A stretch of 64,000 bases of DNA from Candidatus Woesearchaeota archaeon (lineage in GTDB: Archaea > Nanobdellota > Nanobdellia > Woesearchaeales > ARS49): NCBI GenBank assembly GCA_016203225.1, contig JACQNC010000005.1:1-64000 (forward strand), read 5' to 3'. Under the pieces are notes generated by a model. The model saw only the letters and a program-made list of their open reading frames with translations. It made no database searches and was not told the origin of the DNA. The translations under genes were made by a program, and so were the position numbers. Position 1 is the stretch's first letter, and each line of letters starts with the position of its first letter. Below, piece by piece: positions 1 to 8,045 of the stretch.

Positions 1-643
1 GTTTGCGCACGTCATCCACTGTTTTCAGCCCTTGTTGGTGCAGGATTTCCTTGGTTTTTACTCCCACCCCTCTGAGCACACTGACGTCTTGGGGCGCTAG
101 GAAGTCAAGTACCTTTTCAGGTGGCACGACCGTGAGACCATCTGGCTTCTGGAAGTCAGAGCCTGCTTTGGCGATGAGCTTGTTTGGTCCGATGCCGACG
201 CTGCACTTCAATCGTTCTTGTTCCCAGAGCGCTTGCTTGATCTCTTTTGCCAACTGTTCAGCCGCATCATATGTCTGCACGTGCGAGACATCGAGGTAGG
301 CTTCATCGATCGACACCTGCTCGATATTTTCGACGAATCTGCGCAACAACGCCATGACTTTCGCTGAGACCTGCGTGTACAAGCGGTAGTTGACAGGCAA
401 GAACACGGCGGAAGGACAGGCGCGGTAGGCGCGCGAGATCGGCATCGCCGACTTGATGCCGTATTTCCTGGCTTCGTAGTTGGCCGTCGCGACGACACCT
501 CTTCCGGCGCCTGCTTTCGGGTCGGAGCCGACGACTATCGGTTTGCCTGCGTGTTCGGGATGCTCGCGCTCCTCGACTGCCGCGAAGAACGCGTTCAGGT
601 CGAGATGCATCAATATCTTGTGCTGGAGCTCTGTCTCAAGCAT
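1..643 (-). CDS. dinB: Y-family DNA polymerase IV (partial, C-terminus outside window)
   Basis: First 214 codons of a lesion-bypass DNA polymerase of the DinB/Dpo4 type; the gene runs off the left edge. The catalytic motif LDLNAFFAAVEERE starts at residue 14, the second acidic motif SIDEAYLDVS at about 111, and a SVGIGPNKLIAKAGSD block follows, all diagnostic of the palm and thumb. The helix-hairpin-helix entry (VLRGVGVKTKEIL) is seen near the edge. The ATG at 643 follows a TATA-like CGCTTTTAAGG by about 25 nt, consistent with a leaderless mRNA; a second ATG at 610 would also keep the polymerase fold. Role: translesion synthesis with low fidelity. Confidence 0.93.
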   Translation of the reverse strand, partial: MLETELQHKILMHLDLNAFFAAVEEREHPEHAGKPIVVGSDPKAGAGRGVVATANYEARKYGIKSAMPISRAYRACPSAVFLPVNYRLYTQVSAKVMALLRRFVENIEQVSIDEAYLDVSHVQTYDAAEQLAKEIKQALWEQERLKCSVGIGPNKLIAKAGSDFQKPDGLTVVPPEKVLDFLAPQDVSVLRGVGVKTKEILHQQGLKTVDDVRK

Positions 644-704
644 GGCATTCCGAGAACACCGGTCCCTTAAAAGCGCTTTGCGAGGATGTCCAGTGGTTTA
701 AAAA

Positions 705-1514
705 TCAGCGTTTCTCGACCAATTTCCGCATGCGTTCGACGAAGTCCTCTGCCATGGCGTAGTATTTCGTGTATTCGTCGCCCTTGATCTCCTTGACCTC
801 GCGGTGCACTATCATCTTGCTGAGGTTGTAGAGGAAGCGCAATGCCTGGGGGTATTTCGGCTCCAGATGCTTGGTCTTGACGAACTTCTCTTCGAGCAGG
901 TCCGGCACGTGATCGGGGCTGGGTGGAATCTCACCGGTTGTCATCAATGCCGCGTGCGCGCTGTCGATGGCTGCCCAGTACAGGTCCAATGTGGCCTGCA
1001 TGATGTGCCATTTGCTGTTGTGCAGCGTCGTCGGAGCGCGCATGTAGTAGCTCCAGACGCTCTCCTGCGTCGGCCGGATGCGGCCTTCGCGGAGCAGCAT
1101 CTGCAACGGGTCGAAGAATCCCGTGTCGAGGATGGCCAAGCCGTTGCGGAGCATGTTGATACCGACAGGGTCGCCCGCTCTGACGTATTCCCAGAAGCTC
1201 GTGAGACGCAAAGTCGTGACGTGCAACCTCGGCGAGACATCCACCACCGACTTCTCGATGATGATGCGGTACGTCTGTATCATCTCGTGGCTGAGCTGGA
1301 CAGTGACATCGTCGACCACCACGAGGACGTCGATGTCGCTTTTAGGACTGCGCGTCTCGCTCGTCGCCGCGCTGCCGAAGATGACGACGGCTTTCAGGAA
1401 GTTGCCGAACTCCTTGTAGAGCTTGTGCGCGAACGTCCGCGCCAATTCGCGGTCTTCCTTCGTGTAGAGCGAGAGGACAGGGTTCTCGCGAGGATAGATC
1501 TTGAACTCAGCCAT
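705..1514 (-). CDS. Nucleotidyltransferase-domain protein (MNT type) with helical C-terminal domain
   Basis: 269 aa. Residues about 45-75 hold the nucleotidyltransferase signature GSAATSETRSPKSDIDVLVV, with the GS and paired-Asp (DID) metal-binding pattern of the pol-beta/MNT superfamily. The second half is helical and resembles a HEPN-type domain in layout, although the canonical R-x4-6-H RNase motif is not obvious. An alternative TTG start lies 6 nt upstream; ATG 1514 is preferred. It stands alone between the polymerase and a palindromic repeat, so it is not an obvious MNT/HEPN toxin pair but a fused or single-chain version. The substrate (AMP-ylation target or antibiotic-like small molecule) cannot be told. 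Confidence 0.8.
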   Translation of the reverse strand: MAEFKIYPRENPVLSLYTKEDRELARTFAHKLYKEFGNFLKAVVIFGSAATSETRSPKSDIDVLVVVDDVTVQLSHEMIQTYRIIIEKSVVDVSPRLHVTTLRLTSFWEYVRAGDPVGINMLRNGLAILDTGFFDPLQMLLREGRIRPTQESVWSYYMRAPTTLHNSKWHIMQATLDLYWAAIDSAHAALMTTGEIPPSPDHVPDLLEEKFVKTKHLEPKYPQALRFLYNLSKMIVHREVKEIKGDEYTKYYAMAEDFVERMRKLVEKR

Positions 1515-1628
1515 TCCCAAAGCCTCACGAAGACTGCTCCTTCTGCGCTTTAAGAAGATTTGTCACTCCACAAAAATGGTCAAAATAGGATTTTGCCCGT
1601 TCCAAAGCGTGATGATGCCAAAACTCGC

Positions 1629-1739
1629 CGTTCCCAGGCTACCCGTTCACAAGCAGGTTTGAGGTCGCATCACGTCTGTAGATTGGACTGCGCTAGAGCC
1701 ACTACCAATCTGCCTGGGGAGAACTGCTGGGGACGCGGC
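1629..1739. repeat. Element A copy 1 (dispersed palindromic repeat)
   Basis: Begins CGTTCCCAGGC, then CAAGCAGGTTTGAGGTCGCA, a diverged core, then CCACTACCAATCTGCCTGGG and an outer GCTGGGGACG. The arms are imperfect inverted repeats, so the element can fold as a long hairpin. It lies between two minus-strand genes. See the findings for the family as a whole. Confidence 0.85.
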
Positions 1740-1758
1740 AATGGATAATGGCGCAGAG

Positions 1759-3660
1759 CTATTCCAACCCAAGTCCTGACCAGAACGGACTGCCGCGGTA
1801 TTCCTCAGACAGGGCAAGGTCGCCGAACAGGAAATAGGGTGGGTTGTTCTTGCCGAAGTAGGACTGCTGAACGTCGCCCCAGTCCAACCGTTTCGCGCCA
1901 GGCGCAGAAAGCCCGTAGATGGAATGCCCGAAGAGCTTCCAGCCGCCGTACAAGGCCTCGTACTGTTTCGAAGGGTCCTGCGCGCCTGGCTCGACGACCA
2001 TGTCTGTGATGCCGGCCTTCTTCATCAGCTCGACGAATTCCTTGATGGGCGCGGAGCCCATGCCGGGCGTGAGGTGCTCGTCGTGGTAGCCGAAGTTGTC
2101 CGTGATGTGCAGGTGACCTATGATCTTGTGCTTGTTCAGGTCCTCCATCTGGTTGAGGATCCATCCCTTGAAGCGTTCGTTCGCCGCGGCGACGGTCTCG
2201 CCTGGCTTGGACTCGAAGTACTTGCGCCACGTGTTCAGGTGGCCGATGTCGAGCGTGGCCTTGATGTGGTCTCCCGCGATCTTGGCCGCGTCGGATTTGT
2301 TCTTGCCTTGCTGGACGAGCATGTCCGTCATCTTGTTGCGGGCCGTGATTATGACTTCCTTCAGTTCCTGCGGGTGCGAGCCGTAGCGTTCCGGGAAGAG
2401 GTTCTCCGGCGCCACGAACAAGGGACGCTTGCCGTCCTTGTTGAGCCCTTTCTCCTGCTCGAGCTGATACGCGTACACGCCTGCGCGCGCCATGCTGTCC
2501 GCGCTCTTGTCGACAGCGACCTCCTTGATGGGCTTTATGCGCTTGAGCGTCTCCTCGTAGTCCTTCTGCTGCTCCTGGTACGAGAGCGCAGCGTGCTGGA
2601 TGCGTGCGAGCTGGTGCTCGACCTGGTCGAGTTCCTGCTTGATGATCTCTGTCGGCAATTTCTCTTCGCTCGGCACGAGTCCTGCCGCGTCCATCTCGGT
2701 GCGCAGCTCCTTCTTCAGGTGTTCCTTGCCTTCGCCTGCCGCTTGTTCGAGCTTCTTGTACAGTGCGAGCGCTTTTTCCATGTGTTTCTTGCTCTCGACC
2801 AGCCGGTCGTAGCCCTGCATGTGGTACAGTCGCTCTCCTTCTGCCTGCAATCGCTTGCTGTCGACTAGCTGCTTGTAGTACATCTGTTCCGGCGCGAGCG
2901 CGTCCTTCGGGTGCTCCTTGTTCCACTCGCTCGTGAGCTTGACGACCTCGTCCCAGCCGACCTCCTTGAGGACGAACTTGCGCGCTTTGGGGTCGTACTT
3001 CGGGACAGGGTTGCCGAACGTGTCCTTCCGGATCTTCCCTTCCTCGTCCTTCTCCCACTCAGGCATCTGGATGGGGACGTTCTTGCGCACGGCCGTGATG
3101 ATGTCCCCTGTGCGCGTGTCGACGAGGTAGAATTGGGCTTCCGTCTCTTCGGTAGGGTGCGCGCGGAACAATCCCTCCTCCTTCGGGGAGACGTTGAATA
3201 TGGGGCGCGGGAACTCGTCAGTGTGGATCGTGATGGCGCCGCCTTGCGCCGTGTCGGCCGCGAACTCGATGGCGCGCTTGATCTCGTTGACGTTCTGCAT
3301 GCGCGTGTTCTCGTCGAAACCGCGCTGGCTCAACCCCGCGAAGCCCCCTGTCGAGACTGTCGCGTGCGTGCTTAGGTCGACCTTGTTGATCTTCGCCAAT
3401 TCCCGGATGGCCGTGCGTTGCTCGGAATCGACGCTCTCGGGAGTTATCTGGCCTGAGAAGATGCTGCCCTTGCCCGCGCCCATGAACCCTATCTCGACCT
3501 TGCTCGCGCCTTCCCTGATCTTGGCCACGAGCGGCTGGATGGCGTCCTTCGTGGCCATGATGCTGACGCCGATCTGGCGTAGCGGCATGACCGCGTCGGG
3601 GTTGTAGTCCCTGTCCATCGCGTGGTAGTAGCCCCTGTCAGGGCCGTAGTTGAGTGCCAT
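1759..3660 (-). CDS. Large TIM-barrel protein (xylose isomerase/AP endonuclease 2-like) with coiled-coil insertion
   Basis: 633 aa. The N-terminal part (residues about 30-170: VEIGFMGAGKGSIF, VDLSTHATVSTGG, GGAITIHTDEF) and the C-terminal part (ATLDIGHLNTWRKYF, IGHLHITDNFGYHDEHL, MVVEPGAQ) look like alternating strands of a sugar-isomerase/epimerase TIM barrel with His, Asp and Glu at the usual metal-binding strand ends. Between them, residues about 265-385 are Lys/Glu/Gln-rich and probably coiled coil, which interrupts the barrel. The ATG at 3660 is two bases after the stop of the preceding coiled-coil gene, so the two are co-transcribed. The substrate is unknown; the barrel assignment is by pattern, not by search. 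Confidence 0.6.
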   Translation of the reverse strand: MALNYGPDRGYYHAMDRDYNPDAVMPLRQIGVSIMATKDAIQPLVAKIREGASKVEIGFMGAGKGSIFSGQITPESVDSEQRTAIRELAKINKVDLSTHATVSTGGFAGLSQRGFDENTRMQNVNEIKRAIEFAADTAQGGAITIHTDEFPRPIFNVSPKEEGLFRAHPTEETEAQFYLVDTRTGDIITAVRKNVPIQMPEWEKDEEGKIRKDTFGNPVPKYDPKARKFVLKEVGWDEVVKLTSEWNKEHPKDALAPEQMYYKQLVDSKRLQAEGERLYHMQGYDRLVESKKHMEKALALYKKLEQAAGEGKEHLKKELRTEMDAAGLVPSEEKLPTEIIKQELDQVEHQLARIQHAALSYQEQQKDYEETLKRIKPIKEVAVDKSADSMARAGVYAYQLEQEKGLNKDGKRPLFVAPENLFPERYGSHPQELKEVIITARNKMTDMLVQQGKNKSDAAKIAGDHIKATLDIGHLNTWRKYFESKPGETVAAANERFKGWILNQMEDLNKHKIIGHLHITDNFGYHDEHLTPGMGSAPIKEFVELMKKAGITDMVVEPGAQDPSKQYEALYGGWKLFGHSIYGLSAPGAKRLDWGDVQQSYFGKNNPPYFLFGDLALSEEYRGSPFWSGLGLE

Positions 3661-3662
3661 GG

Positions 3663-4265
3663 TCAAAAGTCTCTTTTGCGTTCTGGTTCGTCCTCGAGTT
3701 TCCTTGTCTTGTACGTCTCGATCTGGTGGATGGCCTTCTCTGCGCGCGTGATCTGGTCGGTCGCGTCCTTGTCGTGGATGTACGTGCGGACCTTACTGAC
3801 CGAGTTGATGAAGTCGCTGTAGTCCTCGAGCGTCTTCGTCTCGCCGGGCGTTAGCTCGTCGCCTGCCGCGAGCTTGTCCCTGATGCCCGCCAGACGTTCG
3901 TAGCCGCGGCCTTCCGTGAACCGGTACGCCGCGCGCAAAAGCTCGGGTTGCGCGTACTCGCCGATCGGCCTGTTCTCGGCAGGCACCTGTCGCGGCGCTT
4001 CATCCAGTGTCTCTTCGAGTTTTTTCGGCCTGTGGAAGAGCCGTTCGACGTCGACCTTCTTCGTTTCCGGGACCTTGATGCGGTCCAGCGCCTCGAGTTC
4101 TCGCGTCGTCTCGCGCTCGATGCTGGCCAGCAGCTCGAGTTCCTTCTGCACCTTTGCCTCGGCTGCCTTGAGGCCGTCCTCGACCAGTTTCCGCAGGATG
4201 CGGACCTGGTCAAGGCGCTCGTTCGGCGCGAGTCTGCGTAAGTTCGACACATCGATGCTTGGCAT
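3663..4265 (-). CDS. Coiled-coil protein of unknown function
   Basis: 200 aa, highly charged and almost entirely helical (repeated Glu/Lys/Arg with Leu heptads, residues 20-75 and 130-195). No enzyme motif is visible. The start is set at ATG 4265, 26 nt after ATTAAATA (a TATA box), giving a leaderless mRNA; a longer reading frame upstream is only translation of repeat element A. It is the first gene of a two-gene unit with the TIM-barrel gene, so it may be a structural partner of that protein. I do not recognise a family. Confidence 0.7.
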   Translation of the reverse strand: MPSIDVSNLRRLAPNERLDQVRILRKLVEDGLKAAEAKVQKELELLASIERETTRELEALDRIKVPETKKVDVERLFHRPKKLEETLDEAPRQVPAENRPIGEYAQPELLRAAYRFTEGRGYERLAGIRDKLAAGDELTPGETKTLEDYSDFINSVSKVRTYIHDKDATDQITRAEKAIHQIETYKTRKLEDEPERKRDF

Positions 4266-4318
4266 CGACGTGGTAGTGTGATCGCGACTATTTAATCGTT
4301 CGTGCCCGTCCCAAGCTA

Positions 4319-4409
4319 CCGTTCCCCGGCAGGTTTGACGCTTTACTTGCATCGAATCGATAGCGATGAAGCGACCACCAATCTGCCTGGGCAGCAATGT
4401 CGGGGGTGG
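4319..4409. repeat. Element A copy 2
   Basis: CGTTCCCCGGCAGGTTTGACG, core TTGCATCGAATCGATAGCGATGAAG, then CGACCACCAATCTGCCTGGG. The core is in reverse orientation relative to most copies. It is intergenic, between two minus-strand genes; the remaining 100 bases up to 4508 show nothing recognisable. Confidence 0.85.
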
Positions 4410-4508
4410 TTATCTGCGGGGGAGCGTCAACGCGGACGACTTGTGCGGTTGCGGGGCGTCTGTGTCATATAAGTGGATTGGATTCTTCAATTTTGCGCGA
4501 CATTTTTG

Positions 4509-6005
4509 TCACCACGCGACCATGCCGTGGGCTTTCTTGAAGTTCTTGTAAAAGAGGTACGTCATTTTCTTCGCTGATTTCTCGATGTCCTTCTTAGCGG
4601 GGCTGCCGCCGCCTTTCTTCGTCTCTGGCCAGAACGCCTTCATGACGTCCTTGAACCCGCCCCACGTCGCAGAGATCGCCTCGTGCGCGCCCTTTATGGG
4701 CGCCGTGATGGGTTCCATGAAGCTCTCGAACGCGGGCAGGCCTTTTGGTTTCGGCTCTTCCGGCTTTGGCGGGAAAGCTTCCTTGTCGGCCTCTTCGAGG
4801 AATTTCTTCAGGTCGTCCTCTACGCCTTCCAGCGATGCGCGCAGGGTCTCGTTGATGCCCTTGAGCAGGTCGAACTCCTCCTGCTCCCGGATCTTGCGGT
4901 ACATCGCGATGTCCTTGTCGCTCCATGCGTAGCTACGCCACGTGACCTCCGCCTCGCCGACGTGCACCGGACCGCGGTGCTGGTAGTCCGCCGTGGTCAC
5001 GGCCATGCTCGGCTTGGTGCGGTAGTTGAAAGTGAGCAGGATGCAGTTGTACAGCATGCTTTCCTTGCCGGTCTTGGGGTCCTTCGACTTGCTCTTCTCC
5101 TCTGCTTTGCGGCCGAGAACCTCGACCTCGACCATCGATGTCTCGAACGCCTTGACTAGCTCTGCGCGCGTGTTCTTGTCGAGGTCGAGCTGGAGGTTCT
5201 TGACGACGCGCAGGTAGGGCTTGACCCAGTTCATGTAGAGCTTGATCGTGCTGTAGTACTGCCGCAGGTATTTCAGCAGGTAGCTCCTGCGACGCTTGAG
5301 TTCCTGTTCGGAGTGTTTCTTCCACGTGTAGTACTGCGTGAGTTTGCGCTTGAGCGTCGTGACGACGTTGGGGTTGAAGTCGTTCTCGAGCTTGTCGACG
5401 CGTTTCCAGAAGTCTATCTCGTCCTCGCCGACGGCGCGGCGCATGCGGAAGAACAGGTCGGGCAGGATGACGAATCCCACCTGTTGCGCGAGCCCGAAGA
5501 CGCTTGCCGGGCTCTTAGAGCCGCCTTCGACGAGGTCGACGTACAATCCCTTGAGCGTGATCTCGGAGCCGTCCGAGTTCGGGTCCTTTTTCTGGCTCTT
5601 CTCGTAATAGTCGAGGCGTTCGGCGATGGCGCGGAGTTCGCGCACGTACACGGGGATGCTGCGCACCATGTCGTGTATGACTCGCAGGAACTGCATGACC
5701 CTGTCCTGTGACAGTCCGAGGCGTTGCTGGCCCGCGCCGAACATGCTCGACGCCTCCGACGCGCTGAAAAGGTCGTTGAGCTTGTCCACGGTCGGGTAGC
5801 CGATGCCGCGGAACTGCGACAGGCTCCAGAAATACATGGCCTCGATGCCCGCGTTCGGGCTCTCGATGATGATCCGGAACCGGTTCGCGGGCTTCGGATA
5901 AGCGCCCGCGTATTTTACGATCTGGTCCTTCGTGACCTCTGCTTCGTCCCAATCCTTGAAGTATGTCCTGGGATCGACCGGCGCCTCTTTTTTCTCGTCA
6001 GCCAT
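4509..6005 (-). CDS. Conserved-looking large protein of unknown function
   Basis: 498 aa, no signal peptide, no recognised catalytic motif. Residues 1-60 contain FRIIIESPNAGIEAMYFWSL; the middle (about 190-330) is Lys/Arg/Tyr-rich and helical (KRRRSYLLKYLRQYYSTIKL); residues about 330-375 form a compact block with strands (YNCILLTFNYRTKPSMAV); the tail is Pro/Lys-rich and has an amphipathic stretch (ITAPIKGAHEAISATWGGF). The promoter TTTAAATATCG sits about 30 nt before ATG 6005. Like its two downstream neighbours it is a large, soluble, helical protein of no known family. I cannot assign a function. Confidence 0.75.
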   Translation of the reverse strand: MADEKKEAPVDPRTYFKDWDEAEVTKDQIVKYAGAYPKPANRFRIIIESPNAGIEAMYFWSLSQFRGIGYPTVDKLNDLFSASEASSMFGAGQQRLGLSQDRVMQFLRVIHDMVRSIPVYVRELRAIAERLDYYEKSQKKDPNSDGSEITLKGLYVDLVEGGSKSPASVFGLAQQVGFVILPDLFFRMRRAVGEDEIDFWKRVDKLENDFNPNVVTTLKRKLTQYYTWKKHSEQELKRRRSYLLKYLRQYYSTIKLYMNWVKPYLRVVKNLQLDLDKNTRAELVKAFETSMVEVEVLGRKAEEKSKSKDPKTGKESMLYNCILLTFNYRTKPSMAVTTADYQHRGPVHVGEAEVTWRSYAWSDKDIAMYRKIREQEEFDLLKGINETLRASLEGVEDDLKKFLEEADKEAFPPKPEEPKPKGLPAFESFMEPITAPIKGAHEAISATWGGFKDVMKAFWPETKKGGGSPAKKDIEKSAKKMTYLFYKNFKKAHGMVAW

Positions 6006-6039
6006 TCTCGTGTTATGCGGGTTGTTCGATATTTAAAGG

Positions 6040-6423
6040 TTAGTAGGTCTCGACAGCTATATCTTTGATGCGTTTGAAATCGACGTCGCGGGTAATGATC
6101 GTGTCGCAGTTGTTCGCGAGCATGGCGCCTACCGTCATCAGGTCGCCATCTCCGACCTCGCGTCCTGCTTTGAGGAGCGCCGCGCCGATGCTGGCCGAAC
6201 TCGTCGCGGACGCGAGCGATAGATCAAGCATCCGCAATGAAGTCAGCAGCTCGATCACCTTCGGTGCCGCTGCCCGGTTTCCGAAGAATGCGCCGACCAG
6301 CACCTCGTGCGCGATCACCGGCGTGATCGCGAGTTCGTCCCCTTCGAGTTGTCGCGCTTTCGCCACAGCCAGCGGGTCATTCCTGAGAAGATCGATCACG
6401 AATGTTGAGTCCAGGCATTTCAC
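6040..6423 (-). CDS. vapC: VapC-type PIN-domain toxin
   Basis: 127 aa. The sequence KCLDSTFVIDLLR opens the PIN fold with its first Asp; further acidic residues are in TPVIAHEVLVGAF (Glu) and GDGDLMTVGAMLANNCDTIITRDVDF (Asp pair), the four-acid ribonuclease centre of VapC. The start is GTG 6423, whose GTGA overlaps the stop of the antitoxin gene, the usual coupling of VapBC pairs; a longer frame exists but breaks this arrangement. Expected role: Mg-dependent RNase that cleaves a tRNA or rRNA target when antitoxin is lost. Confidence 0.92.
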   Translation of the reverse strand: MKCLDSTFVIDLLRNDPLAVAKARQLEGDELAITPVIAHEVLVGAFFGNRAAAPKVIELLTSLRMLDLSLASATSSASIGAALLKAGREVGDGDLMTVGAMLANNCDTIITRDVDFKRIKDIAVETY

Positions 6424-6674
6424 GGGATACCTAGCTTCTGTCGTGTGTGGTTGCTCCAACGCTTGCGGCCTTCCTTGATGCGCCTCTGCATCTCCTCACC
6501 TTCCTCCCACGTGATCGTTCCCGCGAAATCGAGCAGTGACGGTTTGCGTTTCGGGGCGCCGAGCCGGAGAATTATCTCCGAGAAGCTTTCGCCGGGCAGT
6601 TTCAGGTTCTGCAGCACAGCATATGCCCGGTCCATTATGGCGATGTTCTTCGTAATGTGGGTATGGGTACCCAT
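6420..6674 (-). CDS. vapB: VapB-type antitoxin (VAPB_antitox/DUF217 family)
   Basis: 84 aa. The stretch NIAIMDRAYAVLQNLKLPGESFSEIILRL is the DUF217-type DNA-binding fold in which K-x-PGESFSE is conserved; the tail (WEEGEEMQRRIKEGRKRW) would wrap the PIN toxin. It ends in TGA overlapping the GTG of vapC. ATG 6674 lies inside a perfect 14-bp palindrome, which suggests autoregulation. The gene begins only 8 nt after the stop of the YhbY-like gene, so it can also be read through from that promoter. Family members usually start nearer to NIAIMD, so a shorter start is possible. Confidence 0.88.
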   Translation of the reverse strand: MGTHTHITKNIAIMDRAYAVLQNLKLPGESFSEIILRLGAPKRKPSLLDFAGTITWEEGEEMQRRIKEGRKRWSNHTRQKLGIP

Positions 6675-6675
6675 A
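6662..6675. promoter_or_regulatory. Perfect palindrome at the vapB start (candidate operator)
   Basis: TATGGGTACCCATA reads the same on both strands and covers the vapB initiation codon. VapB proteins commonly repress their own operon by binding palindromes at the promoter or start; here the TTAAATA just upstream (minus strand) is the likely TATA box. Confidence 0.5.
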
Positions 6676-6682
6676 TGAGTAT

Positions 6683-6901
6683 TTAAGCCTTGCGCTCTTC
6701 GAGAACGACCACAAACCCCACTTTGCTCTGGACGCGCGCGCCGACCTTCGCGGCCAGGGAGTCGACTATCGCATGGCGTTCCTCGCCGACGGCAGGGAGC
6801 AGCTTGACGCGCACCGTCTTGTGGCGCTGCAGCTGCCGCTTGATCTCCTCGATCATGCTGTCGGTCAACCCCGACTTCCCGATGTTGATTGTGGGGAGCA
6901 T
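6683..6901 (-). CDS. CRS1/YhbY (CRM) domain RNA-binding protein
   Basis: 72 aa. It has the features of the archaeal YhbY-like family: INIGKSGLTDSMIEEIKRQL at the start, then KTVRVKLLPAVGEERHAIVDSLAAKVGARVQSKVGFVVVL. The GKxGLT motif and the K-V-G-x-x-V-V-L end strand are typical of the CRM fold, which binds pre-ribosomes or structured RNA. The ATG at 6901 is preceded by TTAAAAC about 28 nt away, and by a GGAGG. It is the first gene of a unit with vapBC. Confidence 0.82.
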   Translation of the reverse strand: MLPTINIGKSGLTDSMIEEIKRQLQRHKTVRVKLLPAVGEERHAIVDSLAAKVGARVQSKVGFVVVLEERKA

Positions 6902-7002
6902 AAGGGGGATCCTCCTCAGCGCCGTTTTAAGCTTTGCCCTAATGATAGGCGAGCAGGACAGGACGTCGCGTTCCAAGCGTGATGCACTGAAATGTGAGCA
7001 CA

Positions 7003-7146
7003 CCCAAACACACTCGGAGGACGAAGTCCTCCGGTGTCTTGAAGGATGCTCCGCACCTTCAAGAGGTTTGTAGCTGTTTCTTTGCTATCGATTCTATGCT
7101 CGTAAAGCGACCACCAATCTGCCGGGGGAGATTGCGCAGGGGACGG
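7003..7146. repeat. Element A copy 3, with extra 5-prime hairpin module
   Basis: Before the usual AGGTTTGTAGCTG arm this copy carries an added module: a hairpin around AGGACGAAGTCCT and a second hairpin CTTGAAGG...CCTTCAAG. Core TTGCTATCGATTCTATGC and right arm CGACCACCAATCTGCCGGGG follow. Together with copy 4 it fills the 445 bases between the YhbY-like gene and the CcdA gene, which hold no gene. Confidence 0.85.
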
Positions 7147-7175
7147 CGATGACGTAGAGCACGTGCGCAGGTTAA

Positions 7176-7337
7176 CCGTTCCCTGGCTTCTCGTGCCCGG
7201 GCACACTCGAAGGACGAAGTCCTCCGGTGTCTTGAAGGATGCTTTGCACCTTCAAGAGGTTTGAGGTGGCATGGTAGCTATCGATTCGATGCCGACAAAG
7301 CAACATCAATCGTGCCGGGGGAGAGATGCCCGGGGAA
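7176..7337. repeat. Element A copy 4, with extra 5-prime hairpin module
   Basis: Almost the same extended module as copy 3 (AGGACGAAGTCCTCCGGTGT, then CTTGAAGGATGC...CCTTCAAG), followed by GCTATCGATTCGATGCC and the right arm CAACATCAATCGTGCCGGGG. Two extended copies side by side suggest local duplication or repeated insertion. Confidence 0.85.
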
Positions 7338-7345
7338 TTGCTGGT

Positions 7346-8044
7346 TTAGAGGATGTACGTTATCATCCAGATGCCCATCGCGATGAGCACGACGCCTGTC
7401 AACAGCCTCATCGCTTTCTTGTGTTTCTCGCGCCAGGCGTGCATCTTCTCTGCCGTGACTCCTTTGTACATCACGCCCATTATGAGGAACAACGGCAGCA
7501 CGAATATCACGTTGTACAGGATGAGCAGGATGATGTGGTTGAGCGTCACGCCTGCCAAGGACATCAGCGTGAGCACGGCGAAGTACACCGCGCCGGTGCA
7601 CGGGAGTTCGACGAGCGCGACGAACACGCCGAGCCCGAACGAGGTGTACCATTTGTCAGAGATGCGCTTCACGTACATCTTGATGCGCTCGGCGTCCGAT
7701 GGCGCGATCGCGAGCGAGAACCCTTTGCCGTACCAGAACACGTCCTTGAGCTCGATGAGTCCTGCGATGATGATGAGCCCCGCGATGACAAGATAGGCCG
7801 TCGTGGAGAACGCGCCGAGCTGCCTGATGATGGGCAGCAGCACCAGCCCCGCCACGAAATAGGTGACGAAGACCCCTGTGATGTATATCATGCCATGCAC
7901 GAGGAGCTTGTGCGGCTGTTTGAAAGTCTTCGTGAGGTACGCGAGCAGGAAGATGAGCACGCCGAACGCGCAGGGGTTGATGCTGTCTACTATGGCCGCG
8001 CCTACGATGATCGGGATGTTGACGCTCGCGGCCGCCAACACCAT
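7346..8044 (-). CDS. CcdA/DsbD-like transmembrane thiol-electron transporter
   Basis: 232 aa, about six membrane segments. Two conserved half-sites each carry a Cys: VDSINPCAFGVLIFLL in TM1 and ALVELPCTGAVYFAV in TM4, the redox pair that passes electrons across the membrane in CcdA proteins. ATG 8044 comes one base after the stop of a small zinc-binding-like gene, so it is part of an operon that starts with a pilin, NFACT-R and a His/Cys-rich anchored protein. It probably supplies reducing power to exported thiol proteins. Confidence 0.87.
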   Translation of the reverse strand: MVLAAASVNIPIIVGAAIVDSINPCAFGVLIFLLAYLTKTFKQPHKLLVHGMIYITGVFVTYFVAGLVLLPIIRQLGAFSTTAYLVIAGLIIIAGLIELKDVFWYGKGFSLAIAPSDAERIKMYVKRISDKWYTSFGLGVFVALVELPCTGAVYFAVLTLMSLAGVTLNHIILLILYNVIFVLPLFLIMGVMYKGVTAEKMHAWREKHKKAMRLLTGVVLIAMGIWMITYIL

Positions 8045-8045
8045 G

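Noticed and set aside
804-1553. Long open frame on the plus strand opposite the nucleotidyltransferase gene
   Set aside because: Composition is that of a shadow frame in GC-rich coding DNA; the minus strand has a clear family signature.
4266-4397. N-terminal extension of the coiled-coil gene (LPRQIGGRFIAIDSM...)
   Set aside because: It is translation of element A; the TATA box and an ATG at 4265 give a better start.
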